Part shown: positions 1 to 8,733 of the stretch, piece after piece
How the letters are laid out: each line of letters starts with the position of its first letter
How positions within the stretch are numbered: the stretch's first letter is position 1
NCBI RefSeq assembly: GCF_000722685.1
Contig: NZ_JPFV01000010.1
Coordinates: forward strand, 62,001-126,000
DNA: 64,000 bases
Direction: 5' to 3'
Source of the DNA: Streptococcus mitis
GTDB taxonomy: Bacteria > Bacillota > Bacilli > Lactobacillales > Streptococcaceae
Program-made: the position numbers and the translations under genes
Notes under the pieces: generated by a model
Database searches by the model: none
What the model saw: the letters and a program-made list of their open reading frames with translations, nothing else
Told to the model about the DNA's origin: nothing

Positions 1-766
1 CAGAACCTGTCAAACCTTCATAGTTCCATTCGAAAGCTTCAAAGTTTTTACCAGTTGTGATGATTGGTGCTTTGATTTTACGTGACAATTCAGTGATGAC
101 TTCACCAGCTTTAACACCACCGTAACCAGCATAGATAACTGGACGTTCAGCATTGTTCAAGATTTCAACAGCTTTATCGATTTCAACTTCGTTCAAAGCA
201 GGAGCGATGAATGAACGCTCGTATGAACCTGAACCGTAGTATGAGTTTTCGTCGATTTCTTGGAAACCGAAGTTTACTGGGATTTCAACAACAGCTGGAC
301 CTTTTTTAGAAACTGCAGCACGGCAAGCTTCGTCGATTACTTTTGGCAATTGCTCAGCGTAAGCTACACGTTTGTTGTATACAGCGATACCGTTGTACAT
401 TGGGTTTTGGTTCAATTCTTGGAAAGCATCCATGTTCAATTCGTTAACTGGACGTGATCCAAGGATCGCTAGGAATGGAGTGTTATCCATAGCTGCATCG
501 TAAACACCGTTAATCAAGTGAGTCGCACCTGGACCACCTGAACCAACTGCAACCCCGATTGAGCCACCGAATTTAGCTTGCATAACCGCTGCAAGAGCAC
601 CTGTTTCTTCGTGGCGAACTTGCAAGAAGCGGATATCTTTGTCTTCAGCCAAAGCATCCATCAATGAGCTGAGTGTTCCTGATGGGATACCGTAGATTGT
701 GTCTACGCCCCATGTTTTCAATACGTTGAGCATTGCTGCTGATGCAGTAATTTTCCCTTGAGTCAT
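1..766 (-). CDS. spxB: Pyruvate oxidase, N-terminal part (runs off the left edge)
   Basis: About 255 N-terminal residues are visible, beginning [10 protein letters not shown]; the family is about 590 residues, so the C-terminal half lies outside the window. The visible part is the TPP-enzyme pyrimidine-binding domain, with the conserved glutamate in RHEETGA (about residue 53) and the following GGPGATH stretch, then the start of the central FAD domain. The family converts pyruvate, phosphate and oxygen to acetyl phosphate, CO2 and hydrogen peroxide in the cytoplasm. The ATG at 766 has a strong GAAGGAGAG ribosome site. It is monocistronic on its promoter side, with two cre-like boxes upstream, so CcpA control is likely. 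Identification is from whole-sequence recognition of the streptococcal enzyme. Confidence 0.97.
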   Translation of the reverse strand, partial: MTQGKITASAAMLNVLKTWGVDTIYGIPSGTLSSLMDALAEDKDIRFLQVRHEETGALAAVMQAKFGGSIGVAVGSGGPGATHLINGVYDAAMDNTPFLAILGSRPVNELNMDAFQELNQNPMYNGIAVYNKRVAYAEQLPKVIDEACRAAVSKKGPAVVEIPVNFGFQEIDENSYYGSGSYERSFIAPALNEVEIDKAVEILNNAERPVIYAGYGGVKAGEVITELSRKIKAPIITTGKNFEAFEWNYEGLTGS

Positions 767-820
767 TATAACTCTCCTTCAAATATTTTTAAATCTACTA
801 AAAAGATTTCAAATAGTTTC

Positions 821-834
821 TGAAAACGTTTCAA
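821..834. promoter_or_regulatory. cre site (CcpA box) upstream of spxB
   Basis: TGAAAACGTTTCAA fits the catabolite-response element consensus TGWAANCGNTNWCA. It lies about 55 bp upstream of the spxB start codon, in the leader. CcpA control of spxB is established in pneumococcus; assignment of this site is inference from the match and its position. Confidence 0.75.
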
Positions 835-922
835 TAAATTTTTACACTACTAATTTATCACATTTATTTTGACTTTACTAAAAATTAGCTCAGAAATTTT
901 CATTCTCTATTACAGTACAGTT

Positions 923-936
923 TGAAAACGTTTTTA
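923..936. promoter_or_regulatory. Second cre-like site upstream of spxB
   Basis: TGAAAACGTTTTTA matches the cre consensus except for one right-arm base. It lies about 100 bp farther upstream than the first box, next to the BOX repeat. It may be a second CcpA contact or an upstream decoy; the weaker match lowers confidence. Confidence 0.45.
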
Positions 937-948
937 GATTCTGTTTTA

Positions 949-1064
949 TAATACTCAATGAAAATCAAAGAACAAACTAGGAAACTAGCCGCAGGTTGCT
1001 CAAAGCACAGCTTTGAGGTTGCAGATAAAGCTGACGTTATTTGAAGAAATTTTCGAAGAGTATA
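949..1064 (-). repeat. BOX element (boxA-boxC type, no boxB)
   Basis: Read on the minus strand it begins TATACTCTTCGAAAAT and ends TTTCATTGAGTAT, the typical ends of pneumococcal BOX repeats. The middle holds the TGCAACCTCAAAGC / GCTTTGAGCAACC stem of boxC. At about 115 bp it is a minimal A+C element. It separates the spxB regulatory region from the copA terminator. Confidence 0.88.
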
Positions 1065-1085
1065 AAAAGCGAGCAAGCTCGCTTT
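1064..1085 (-). terminator. Rho-independent terminator after copA
   Basis: A near-perfect GCGAG-CAAG-CTCGC stem is flanked by A and T runs on both sides and touches the copA stop codon. Read on the minus strand it ends in TTTTTATA. It can work in both directions but serves the copper operon here. Confidence 0.8.
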
Positions 1086-3328
1086 TAATCTATTTTACTA
1101 AAGTTTAACAGAAGGGAACTGGTCAGAACAGATACTGAACTAAAGGCCATAGCTAAACCTGCCAATTCTGGGTTGAGGACCAATCCAATACCTGAAAAGA
1201 CTCCTGCTGCTATCGGAATTCCAACGACATTGTAGATAAAGGCCCAGAAAAGATTGAGCAGAATTCGATTAAAGGTTTTCTTACTCATGTCAAAGGCACG
1301 AACCACTCCTAGGAGGTTATTAGTTGTCAACACCAAATCTGCTGACTCGATGGCAATATCTGTTCCAGCTCCCATAGCAATCCCCACATCTGCTACACTG
1401 AGGGCAGGAGCGTCATTGATGCCATCACCAACAAAGGCTACTTTTCCAGCTGATTGTAGTTTATGTATTTCATGAGCTTTTTCTTCTGGCAAGACACCTG
1501 CAATGACCTCTTCAATTCCGATTTGATCTGCAATAGCACGCGCCACACCTGCATTGTCTCCTGTCAGCATGACTGTTTTAAGGCCTCGTTTTTTCAACTG
1601 ACTGATGGCTAGCTTAGCATTTTCCTTAGGGATATCCTGCAAAGCAAGCAAGCCTTTGATTTCATTGTCCACAGCCAAAAACACAACTGTCTTAGCTTCT
1701 TTTTCCAGTTCTTCTAGTTTTTCTTGATAAATGCTAGAAATATCCATGCCATCCAGCATTTTAGCATTTCCAAGCAGAACTTGTTTTCCATTGATTTGCC
1801 CTGAGACACCTTTTCCGTGCAAGGCTTGGAAATTTTCAACAGTTTGTAACTCAAGTCCAGCTTCACTGGCTCGTTTCACAACGGCTTCAGCCAGTGGGTG
1901 TTGAGAAGCTTCTTCCAAGGAGGCTGCTAATCCAAGCACTTCTACTTCGTCGCCGATGATATCTGTTACCACAGGCTTCCCTTCCGTCAAAGTCCCAGTC
2001 TTATCAAAGACAAGAGTTTGGACTTTCTGGATTTCCTGTAGAACCATTCCATTTTTGAGGAGAACTCCCATCTTGGCACTGCGTCCTGTCCCTACCATAA
2101 GGGCTGTCGGTGTTGCGAGCCCCAAGGCACAAGGGCAGGCGATAATCAAAACCGCCACTCCGTAGAGAAGAGAGGACACAAAGCTAGCTCCAAGCACGAC
2201 TACACTATCTCTCAACAAGACAAACCAAACCCAAAAGGTCACAATCCCTAAAATGACAACTGCTGGAACAAAAATTCCTGAAACTTTATCCGTCAAGTCC
2301 TGAATCGGAGCACGACTTGTCTGAGCTTTCTTCACAAAATCCACAATCTGAGCCAAAACAGTCTCTGAACCAACTTTTTCTGCTCTAAAAACAAGTGTTC
2401 CACTATTATTGATGGTTGAACCAATGACGGTATCTCCAACTGTCTTGTCCACAGGCAGACTCTCACCTGTCACCATAGACTCATCAATACTAGAGATACC
2501 TTCTACTACGACACCATCAACAGCAATCTTTTCACCGGGACGCACTCGAATCAGGTCACCTACCTTGACTTGCTCCAAGGGGACTTGAACATAGCGATCC
2601 TCACGCAAGACTTCTGCTGTTTTAGCCTGCAAGTCCAGCAATTTCTCCACAGCTTGGGAAGTATTTTTCCGCATTTTCTCCTCAAAAACGGCTCCCATAA
2701 GAACGAAGAAGAAGATAAATGCAGCACTTTCAAAGTAAACGGGGAGACCAGCGAAGAGGGCAACTAAGCTATAGAAATAGGCCACTAGGGTTCCCAGAGC
2801 AACCAAGGTATCCATGTTGGCATTGTGCTTTTTAAAACTAGCCCAAGCACTTTGGATATAAGGACCACCTGCTACTAGCATAATCGGTGTTGTGGCTAAA
2901 AAGGTGCCCCAACGCATAACTTGGTGACTAATTCCTCCTGTCGACATCCCAATCATGAGAATCACAAGAGGCACAGTAAAGATACTAGTAATCCAAAAAC
3001 GCTGTAAAAGTGATAGAGATTTTCGAGTCTTCTCAACTACGGTATAACTCCCCTTTTGCATCTTCATGCCACAAGAAAATTCATGTTGACCTAATTCTTG
3101 AGGTGTAAATCGAATGACTTTCTCCTCATCTACGCCGATTGGTTCCAAGATGCCTTCTTCTTCAAATAGAGTTTCCTTATAACAGTTTGAAGGTGTCACA
3201 CGGTGAAAGGTGATCTCAGCAGGAACTCCTTTTTGCAGTTGAATGTGGGCTGGATGGTAGCCTTTGTCTGCCGTGATACGGATTTTTTGAACACCATTTT
3301 CAAGACTTGCTTTTACAATTTCAGTCAT
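1085..3328 (-). CDS. copA: Copper-exporting P1B-type ATPase with N-terminal cupredoxin-like domain
   Basis: A 747-residue cytoplasmic-membrane pump that exports Cu(I) using ATP. Residues 1-100 form a cupredoxin-like metal domain with [10 protein letters not shown] near residue 85, replacing the usual CxxC ferredoxin-fold domains. The P-type core follows: the TGES actuator motif, the intramembrane CPC metal site near residue 398, the phosphorylated aspartate in DKTGT near residue 442, the SQHPLAEA motif and GDGINDAP near residue 632. The start has a GGAGAATGAT ribosome site. It is the last gene of copY-cupA-copA, 9 bp after cupA. The N-terminal domain resembles the product of the preceding gene, suggesting copper handover between the two. 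Confidence 0.96.
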   Translation of the reverse strand: MTEIVKASLENGVQKIRITADKGYHPAHIQLQKGVPAEITFHRVTPSNCYKETLFEEEGILEPIGVDEEKVIRFTPQELGQHEFSCGMKMQKGSYTVVEKTRKSLSLLQRFWITSIFTVPLVILMIGMSTGGISHQVMRWGTFLATTPIMLVAGGPYIQSAWASFKKHNANMDTLVALGTLVAYFYSLVALFAGLPVYFESAAFIFFFVLMGAVFEEKMRKNTSQAVEKLLDLQAKTAEVLREDRYVQVPLEQVKVGDLIRVRPGEKIAVDGVVVEGISSIDESMVTGESLPVDKTVGDTVIGSTINNSGTLVFRAEKVGSETVLAQIVDFVKKAQTSRAPIQDLTDKVSGIFVPAVVILGIVTFWVWFVLLRDSVVVLGASFVSSLLYGVAVLIIACPCALGLATPTALMVGTGRSAKMGVLLKNGMVLQEIQKVQTLVFDKTGTLTEGKPVVTDIIGDEVEVLGLAASLEEASQHPLAEAVVKRASEAGLELQTVENFQALHGKGVSGQINGKQVLLGNAKMLDGMDISSIYQEKLEELEKEAKTVVFLAVDNEIKGLLALQDIPKENAKLAISQLKKRGLKTVMLTGDNAGVARAIADQIGIEEVIAGVLPEEKAHEIHKLQSAGKVAFVGDGINDAPALSVADVGIAMGAGTDIAIESADLVLTTNNLLGVVRAFDMSKKTFNRILLNLFWAFIYNVVGIPIAAGVFSGIGLVLNPELAGLAMAFSSVSVLTSSLLLNFSKID

Positions 3329-3337
3329 ATCATTCTC

Positions 3338-3709
3338 CTATTCTACAATCATCTTACCGTGCATCATATTCATGCCACAAGAGAAACCATACTCTCCAAC
3401 CTGCTCAGGTGTGATTTCCACTACATACTCTTCCCCCATAGGCAGGTCCGCATGTACACCAAAGTCTGGAAAAACAATCTGATCCAGACAGGGTGAAGGG
3501 TCCTTACGGTCAAAGACAATGCGGGCTGGCACTGATTTCTTGAGGACAATCAACTCAGGCGTATAGCCCCCCATAACCTCCACTCGAATCTCTTGGTATC
3601 CCTTTTTTTGCTGGGCCTTTTGTCCAGATTTTTCAGGCTTTTTGAAAAACCAAAACAAGATAAAGGCGATAAGGGCAATACAAATAATGGTTACAATAAT
3701 ATTCAACAT
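3338..3709 (-). CDS. cupA: Membrane-anchored copper chaperone CupA
   Basis: A 123-residue protein with one N-terminal membrane helix (about residues 2-22), a lysine-rich linker, then a cupredoxin-fold domain. That domain ends in FSCGMNMMHG, which supplies Cys and Met ligands for Cu(I). In pneumococcus the protein binds Cu(I) at the membrane and is needed for copper resistance together with CopA. It sits between copY and copA with a strong AAAGGAGA ribosome site. The cupredoxin domain is clearly related to the first 100 residues of CopA in this window. Confidence 0.94.
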   Translation of the reverse strand: MLNIIVTIICIALIAFILFWFFKKPEKSGQKAQQKKGYQEIRVEVMGGYTPELIVLKKSVPARIVFDRKDPSPCLDQIVFPDFGVHADLPMGEEYVVEITPEQVGEYGFSCGMNMMHGKMIVE

Positions 3710-3719
3710 GACGTCTCCT

Positions 3720-4115
3720 TTACATACAATTACATTTTACTTCTGTCACAGCGCTTGATTTCTTCTCAGAAATCACAGCTTCCAAGTCTTCCAAGTCAGC
3801 CTGAGTAAAATCACATTCAGTAATCAAATCAGCCAACAAGTTCTTAATCCTACGAGAACAAACCTTGTCCTTGATATCTTGGACAAGTAAGTCCCGACTT
3901 TGGTCTAGAGTTAAAAGGGTTGAATAGACAAATAACTTGCCTTCTTTTTTCCTTGTCAGACACTCTTTCTCAACCAAACGAGCCAAAAGAGTTTGAATGG
4001 TTGACTTGGACCAGTCGAATCGCTCAGCCAGAACCCTGGTCAAATCTGAACTGGTCTGCTCCCCCTGCATCCAAATAATCTTCATAACCTGCCATTCTGC
4101 ATCTGAAATCTGCAT
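3720..4115 (-). CDS. copY: Copper-responsive repressor CopY
   Basis: A 131-residue BlaI/CopY-family winged-helix repressor (MQISDAEWQVMKIIW start). The DNA-binding domain covers about residues 5-75. The extreme C terminus carries one CNC pair (KCNCM), where Zn or Cu(I) decides repression versus release in this family. The enterococcal type has two CxC pairs; only one is visible here. The ATG at 4115 is preferred over an upstream GTG because AGGAGG lies 7 bp before it. First gene of the copper operon, 10 bp from cupA, with two matching operators immediately upstream. Confidence 0.94.
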   Translation of the reverse strand: MQISDAEWQVMKIIWMQGEQTSSDLTRVLAERFDWSKSTIQTLLARLVEKECLTRKKEGKLFVYSTLLTLDQSRDLLVQDIKDKVCSRRIKNLLADLITECDFTQADLEDLEAVISEKKSSAVTEVKCNCM

Positions 4116-4133
4116 AATCACACCTCCTAAATC

Positions 4134-4185
4134 TACATTTGTCGATTACAGTCATTAGTATACTCCTAAAATCTACATTTGTCAA
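4134..4185 (-). promoter_or_regulatory. cop operon promoter with two CopY operators
   Basis: On the minus strand a TTGACA -35 (4180-4185) and TATACT -10 (4157-4162) are separated by 17 bp. Two copies of TACATTTGTC (4134-4143 and 4174-4183) fit the CopY box KACANNTGTM. One overlaps the -35, the other lies in the transcribed leader 40 bp downstream. This explains copper-inducible expression of copY-cupA-copA. Confidence 0.9.
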
Positions 4186-4279
4186 CTATGAAATTAATCT
4201 TTTCTTTGGAAAATAGAATTTTAATCATTTGAAAAACTATTTCCAGTCAATTTTTACTATATAAACTATAAAAATATGC

Positions 4280-4285
4280 TATACT
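4280..4285 (+). promoter_or_regulatory. Extended -10 promoter for the thiD leader
   Basis: TATACT preceded by TG one base upstream (TGCTATACT) lies 16 bp before the TPP aptamer. No good -35 is visible, as is common with extended -10 promoters. Confidence 0.6.
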
Positions 4286-4300
4286 AAAGAAAAAAGAAAA

Positions 4301-4385
4301 CAACCACTAGGGGTGCGTAAAGCTGAGATTAACAACTGTTAGACCCTTTGACTCAATCTAGGTAATGCTAGCTGATGGAAGTGGA
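4301..4385 (+). promoter_or_regulatory. TPP riboswitch upstream of thiD
   Basis: The aptamer shows the conserved GGGGTGC, CTGAGA, GACCCTTTGA and GGTAATGCTAG segments, and P1 closes between CCAC (4303) and GTGG (4381). No T-run terminator is seen between it and thiD. The thiD ribosome site lies about 80 bp downstream, so control of translation initiation is the more likely mode. Confidence 0.93.
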
Positions 4386-4479
4386 AATGATAATGGGGAC
4401 TAGCAGTCTTCTATTGCCTTTCTAAAACAGACCAGCTTGTTCTTAAGAATACAAACTTCAGTTGGTTGGGAGGTTTTAG

Positions 4480-5271
4480 ATGACTTATTTACCCGTTGCC
4501 TTAACCATTGCAGGGACTGACCCTAGTGGTGGGGCTGGCATTATGGCTGACTTAAAGTCATTCCAAGCTAGAGATGTCTATGGAATGGCTGTTGTGACCA
4601 GTCTTGTCGCTCAAAATACCAGAGGCGTTCAGCTAATCGAGCATGTTTCTCCTCAAATGTTGAAAGCCCAATTGGAAAGTGTCTTTTCGGATATTACACC
4701 TCAGGCTGTAAAAACTGGGATGTTGGCAACTACTGAAATCATGGAAATCATCCAGCCCTATCTTCAAAAGCTGGATTGTCCCTACGTCCTTGATCCTGTT
4801 ATGGTAGCTACGAGTGGAGACACCCTGATTGATACCACTGCCAGAACCTACCTAAAAACAAACCTGCTGCCTCTTGCAAGCATTATCACACCTAATCTTC
4901 CTGAGGCAGAAGAAATTGTTGGTTTTTCAATCCATGCCCCCGAAGACATGCAACGTGCTGGTCGCCTGATTTTGAAAGAATTTGGTCCTCAGTCTGTGGT
5001 CATCAAAGGTGGGCATCTCGAAGGCGGTGCCAAAGACTTCCTCTTTACCAAGGATGACCAATTTGTCTGGGAAAGTCCACGAATTCAAACCTGTCACACC
5101 CATGGTACTGGGTGTACCTTTGCTGCAGTGATTACGGCTGAACTAGCCAAGGGCAAAAGCCTTTACCAGGCAGTTGATAAGGCCAAGGCCTTTATCACAA
5201 AAGCTATTCAAGACGCCCCTCAACTCGGTCATGGTTCTGGGCCAGTCAACCATACAAGCTTTAAAGATTAA
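4480..5271 (+). CDS. thiD: Hydroxymethylpyrimidine / phosphomethylpyrimidine kinase
   Basis: A 263-residue ribokinase-fold enzyme that phosphorylates HMP and HMP-phosphate to HMP-PP, the pyrimidine half of thiamine. The start TIAGTDPSGGAGIMADLK is the family substrate-binding signature, and the C-terminal GTGCTFAA motif (about residue 208) is the phosphate/anion-hole segment. It is the only plus-strand thiamine gene here, has a GGGAGG ribosome site, and is driven by its own TPP riboswitch. It converges on the thiE end of the large thiamine operon, whose products it feeds. Confidence 0.96.
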   Translation: MTYLPVALTIAGTDPSGGAGIMADLKSFQARDVYGMAVVTSLVAQNTRGVQLIEHVSPQMLKAQLESVFSDITPQAVKTGMLATTEIMEIIQPYLQKLDCPYVLDPVMVATSGDTLIDTTARTYLKTNLLPLASIITPNLPEAEEIVGFSIHAPEDMQRAGRLILKEFGPQSVVIKGGHLEGGAKDFLFTKDDQFVWESPRIQTCHTHGTGCTFAAVITAELAKGKSLYQAVDKAKAFITKAIQDAPQLGHGSGPVNHTSFKD

Positions 5272-5273
5272 GA

Positions 5274-5317
5274 AAAAACTCTCTAGTTCCCACCTTAAGG
5301 GAATTAGAGAGTTTTTG
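5274..5317. terminator. Bidirectional terminator between thiD and thiE
   Basis: AACTCTCTAGTTCCC pairs with GGGAATTAGAGAGTT across a 7-base loop. A-runs precede it and T-runs follow it, so it can stop both convergent transcripts. Confidence 0.85.
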
Positions 5318-5420
5318 TACTTCTTTAAACTAGGTCAGCTTTAGCTGCAACCTCAAAGCTATGCTTTTAGCAACCTGCGACTAGCTTCCTAGTTTGCTCT
5401 TTAATTTTCATTGAGTATTA
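5318..5420 (+). repeat. BOX element (A+C type, degenerate boxA)
   Basis: It ends in CTAGTTTGCTCTTTAATTTTCATTGAGTATTA, the boxC terminus, preceded by the AACCTCAAAGC...GCAACCTGCG stem. The boxA start is shortened. It fills the thiD/thiE convergent gap and reaches to one base from the thiE stop codon. Confidence 0.82.
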
Positions 5421-5421
5421 A

Positions 5422-6054
5422 TTAGAAAATAATATCATCCAACTTTGTCAAAAAGGCTTGCGTTTTTGCCTCTATATCTTCTGCCTGCATCAAATCACGT
5501 ACTACAGCTACTCCAGCTATGCCAGTGCCAATAAGCTGGTCAACGTTCTCTGACGTCAAGCCTCCAATAGCAACTACTGGAATGGCTACCCTTTGGCAAA
5601 TTGTCTTCAAGGTTGAAATCAGGGTGATAGGCGCATTTTCCTTGGTCGTAGTTGGAAAAATGGCTCCTGTCCCCAAGTAATCTGCTCCCCCTTCTTCTGC
5701 CTCGAGGGCTCTTTTTACCGTTTTAGCTGTGACACCAAGGATTTTTTCAGGTCCCAAGACTTGTCGGGCAACCGAAACGGGTAATTCATCGTCTCCAATA
5801 TGCAGACCGGCAGCATCAACTGCAAGACAGACATCCAAACGATCATCGATGATCAAGGGTACCTGGTAGGCATCTGTTATTTTCTTGACTTGTTTTGCCA
5901 GTTGATAATATTGATTGGTTGTGAGATTTTTTTCTCGTAGTTGGATTATAGTAACACCTGAACGGCAGGCCGTCTCAACCTTTTCAAGAAAACTTTCCAA
6001 GGAATCTTGGTAGCGATTAGTTACCAGATATAGTTTAAGCGCCTCTCTATTCAT
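5422..6054 (-). CDS. thiE: Thiamine-phosphate synthase (copy in the long thiamine operon)
   Basis: A 210-residue TIM-barrel enzyme that joins HMP-PP to thiazole phosphate to make thiamine phosphate. Family motifs are clear: [44 protein letters not shown] and [12 protein letters not shown]. It is the last gene of ykoEDC-tenA-thiW-thiM-thiE and overlaps thiM by 8 bp, so it is translationally coupled. A second thiE lies at 11134-11763; the two are clearly diverged paralogues, not a recent duplication. Confidence 0.95.
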   Translation of the reverse strand: MNREALKLYLVTNRYQDSLESFLEKVETACRSGVTIIQLREKNLTTNQYYQLAKQVKKITDAYQVPLIIDDRLDVCLAVDAAGLHIGDDELPVSVARQVLGPEKILGVTAKTVKRALEAEEGGADYLGTGAIFPTTTKENAPITLISTLKTICQRVAIPVVAIGGLTSENVDQLIGTGIAGVAVVRDLMQAEDIEAKTQAFLTKLDDIIF

Positions 6055-6850
6055 AAACCTCTCCTTTAATAGCGTCTAGCCAGTTTTCATCTCTTTTTAG
6101 GAGCGAAAGCTGATTGAGTACTTGGTAGCGAAATTCTTCCAATCCCATTTCTTGGACAACTATTCTCTCAGCAGAGATATTGAGATAAGAAACCGCTAGG
6201 CAGGAAGCTTCAAAGCCAGTCATTCCTTGGCTGACAAAAACGGCTGTCAAGGCTCCAACCAAGTCTCCTGTCCCTGTTATCCAGTCTAATTCTGCACAGC
6301 CATTTCCCAGTACAGCGACCTGATTCTTCGAAACGATGAGATCCTTGGGGCCTGTGACTAAGAATGACATACCTGGATAGGTCTGACACCAGTCTTTCAA
6401 GACTTGAAGTAAATCCTCAGTTTCTTGATCTTTAGCACTCGCATCGACCCCAACGCCGTGGTGCTTTAAGCCAACAAGACTTCGAATTTCCGACATATTT
6501 CCTTTAAGGACCGTGGGTCTATAGTCTAAAAGGTCTCTGACTAAGGTCTTCCGAATGACTGAAGCTGTTACGCCAACCGCATCTACTACCATCGGGAGAG
6601 AAGATTGGTTTGCATACGAGGCTGCCATACGGATAGCTTTTTCCTTCTCAGCTGACAAATGCCCCAAATTGATGAAGAGAGCCTGGCTTTGCTTAGTAAA
6701 ATCAAGCACCTCTCTGGGATCATCTGCCATAACTGGTTTACATCCCAGAGCCAAAATCCCATTTGCTAGCATCTCACAGGAAATCTCATTGGTAATGCAG
6801 TGAATGAGGGAAATCGTTCCCAGAGGAAAAGGATTTGTCAATTCCTGCAT
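6047..6850 (-). CDS. thiM: Hydroxyethylthiazole kinase (GTGD variant)
   Basis: A 267-residue ribokinase-like enzyme phosphorylating the thiazole alcohol for ThiE. The N-terminal [21 protein letters not shown] region and the C-terminal [16 protein letters not shown] motif are typical. The position that is Cys in the second copy (GTGC, 11765-12547) is Asp here. Both versions should bind phosphate, but kinetics may differ. It overlaps thiW by a few bases and thiE by 8 bp, so expression is tightly coupled. Confidence 0.94.
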   Translation of the reverse strand: MQELTNPFPLGTISLIHCITNEISCEMLANGILALGCKPVMADDPREVLDFTKQSQALFINLGHLSAEKEKAIRMAASYANQSSLPMVVDAVGVTASVIRKTLVRDLLDYRPTVLKGNMSEIRSLVGLKHHGVGVDASAKDQETEDLLQVLKDWCQTYPGMSFLVTGPKDLIVSKNQVAVLGNGCAELDWITGTGDLVGALTAVFVSQGMTGFEASCLAVSYLNISAERIVVQEMGLEEFRYQVLNQLSLLKRDENWLDAIKGEVYE

Positions 6851-7374
6851 CAGTCTATCCTTTCAGCAAAGAAATATCCCTGCACTTTTTTAAAGAATTC
6901 CTGCTTGATTAAAAATCGAAAGGCAATAAAGGAAATTGCTGTACCAATCAAGGTTGCTCCGAAAAATCGAGGCGTGTAGATAAACCAGCTAAGCTTAGCA
7001 GCTGATCCTGTAAAGAGTACCATAACAGGATAGGAAACAATAGAACCAATAATACCTGTTCCCAAAATTTCTCCTAGAGCGGAATAATGGAATTTTCGAC
7101 CATACTTATAAAAGAGGCCTGCAAGGAGAGCTCCAAAAGTCGCTCCTGTGAGAGCTAAAGGCGGAATTCCTTGAGTTGTCATACGGATAAAGGCTGTGAC
7201 TGTAGCCATAGCCAAAGCATAAACAGGTCCCATCATGATTCCTGCTAGAATATTGACTACACTGGACATCGGTGCCATTCCCTCAATCCGAAAGATAGGC
7301 GTAAGGACTACATCAAGGGCAATCATCATGGATAAAATGGTTAATTTGTGAACCTGTAATTGGTGCTTTCTCAT
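6850..7374 (-). CDS. thiW: ECF transporter substrate-binding subunit ThiW (thiazole uptake)
   Basis: A 174-residue integral membrane protein with about five to six helices, of the ThiW S-component family. The [20 protein letters not shown] segment and the long [12 protein letters not shown] helix near the C terminus are typical. ThiW is predicted to import the thiazole precursor together with a shared ECF energising module. Its placement immediately before thiM, the kinase for thiazole, supports that role. It sits in the riboswitch-controlled operon. Substrate assignment rests on family and context. Confidence 0.88.
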   Translation of the reverse strand: MRKHQLQVHKLTILSMMIALDVVLTPIFRIEGMAPMSSVVNILAGIMMGPVYALAMATVTAFIRMTTQGIPPLALTGATFGALLAGLFYKYGRKFHYSALGEILGTGIIGSIVSYPVMVLFTGSAAKLSWFIYTPRFFGATLIGTAISFIAFRFLIKQEFFKKVQGYFFAERID

Positions 7375-7381
7375 GTTTCTA

Positions 7382-8071
7382 TTATTCCCCTTTTTCTAAA
7401 AACTGTAAATCGCTCTTCCATGTCTGATGTTGGTAAGCCATTTCCCAAAACTTGGCTTCCATATGAACACTGATGCGGAAGGCATCTAGCATTTTTTTCC
7501 TGTCTGTCTCGTCATTTTCTCGATAGAGTTGATTGACCAGAACCTCTTCCTCTCGAATCTGCTGCTCTAACTCATCCGTAATATAAGTTTCAATCCATTG
7601 TTGGTAGAGAGGATTTGGTGATGGTTTAAGATTAAGTGATTTGCCTATATCATGATATAGCCAAGGACAAGGCAGCAAACTTGCAAAGGCAATACCCAAG
7701 TTTGGCTCTGCAAATTGACGATAAATGTGAGAGATATAATGATAGCAGGTTGGAGCGATTGGATGTTGCTCCATTTCCTGGTCGCTGATTTCCAATTCCT
7801 TGAAAAATTGTTGGCGGATAAATAACTCACCCTCCACTAAACTCTGAGCATTTTGTTTCAAGAGTCTTTTCATCTCTTGGTTTGAAGTCTTATCAGCCAA
7901 GAGGTGATAGGCTTCTGAGAAGGCCTTCAAATAATAGGCATCCTGAATCAAGTAATAGCGAAAGATGGACGGGTCTAAATTACCCTCTTGCAACTGTAAA
8001 ACAAAGGGGTGATGAAAGGAAGCCTGCCAAGCTTCCTTGGATAATTCCATCGCAATATCTGTAAATTCCAT
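7382..8071 (-). CDS. tenA: TenA-family aminopyrimidine aminohydrolase, cysteine type
   Basis: A 229-residue all-helical TenA protein. Family members hydrolyse aminomethyl-pyrimidine breakdown products of thiamine to HMP. The catalytic cysteine is present in LLPCPWLYHDIG (about residue 137), so this is a TenA_C type. Other family motifs include QDAYYLKAFSEAY near residue 43 and the C-terminal EAKFWEMAYQH. It lies between ykoC and thiW in the thiamine salvage operon. A second tenA (12675-13343) lacks this cysteine. Confidence 0.93.
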   Translation of the reverse strand: MEFTDIAMELSKEAWQASFHHPFVLQLQEGNLDPSIFRYYLIQDAYYLKAFSEAYHLLADKTSNQEMKRLLKQNAQSLVEGELFIRQQFFKELEISDQEMEQHPIAPTCYHYISHIYRQFAEPNLGIAFASLLPCPWLYHDIGKSLNLKPSPNPLYQQWIETYITDELEQQIREEEVLVNQLYRENDETDRKKMLDAFRISVHMEAKFWEMAYQHQTWKSDLQFLEKGE

Positions 8072-8081
8072 AATAACTCCT

Positions 8082-8732
8082 TTATAAAAATAGACTGGTT
8101 TGAAGCAATAAAAAGAACAGCAGGTAGATTAATTTTGTTTTTTTAGGAATATAAAAAGTCCGATAGCGATTCTCCACCTGTGCATGTTCGTCATATCCAT
8201 GCGCCGACAGGGCTCTCAGGTAAAGATGGCGCCACCTAAAGACTGTCATCAGAACCTTGCTGTAAATCAAGGGAGACCAAAAATGCAGTTCTTGACCGCG
8301 TAATAAGCAAGCTTCCTTGAGGGACTTGATTTCTTGCTGAATAAGGGGGAAGGAATTGAATACCACAATCAAGGCATAGGCCCAAGAGCGTGATAACCCC
8401 TTTTGAGCCAAGTACAAGAGAAGCTCTTTTAGGGAAATAGAGGAAACAAAGACAAGGCCTATACAAACTGTCACAAAGGCCCTCGTTCCAAGCATAACTG
8501 CCTGCGAAGCATCTCCATGTAACTGAACTGCCCAGTAGTTGGCCAAAGATGGCAAAATAGCGAGCATAATCATCCAAGCCAATACTTTAAATCGCCGGTA
8601 ATAGAGCATAAAGAGAATACAAAATGCGACTACCGAAAGATTCAGAGCAATCGAAGGAATGAAAGATGTTTCCAAGGATAAAATCAGCAAGAAGAGACCG
8701 ATAATCGGTGTCTGGGTTGCTACTTTGACCAT
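8082..8732 (-). CDS. ykoC: ECF transporter transmembrane (T) subunit, YkoC type
   Basis: A 216-residue membrane protein of the CbiQ/EcfT family with several N-terminal helices. The cytoplasmic coupling segments include SLKEACLLRGQ and LRALSAHGYDEHA (the ARG/ASG-like coupling motif). It links the S component YkoE to the double ATPase YkoD. YkoEDC is the thiamine-precursor (HMP) ECF-like importer of Firmicutes. It sits 1 bp after ykoD, in the same operon. Confidence 0.88.
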   Translation of the reverse strand: MVKVATQTPIIGLFLLILSLETSFIPSIALNLSVVAFCILFMLYYRRFKVLAWMIMLAILPSLANYWAVQLHGDASQAVMLGTRAFVTVCIGLVFVSSISLKELLLYLAQKGLSRSWAYALIVVFNSFPLIQQEIKSLKEACLLRGQELHFWSPLIYSKVLMTVFRWRHLYLRALSAHGYDEHAQVENRYRTFYIPKKTKLIYLLFFLLLQTSLFL

Positions 8733-8733
8733 A

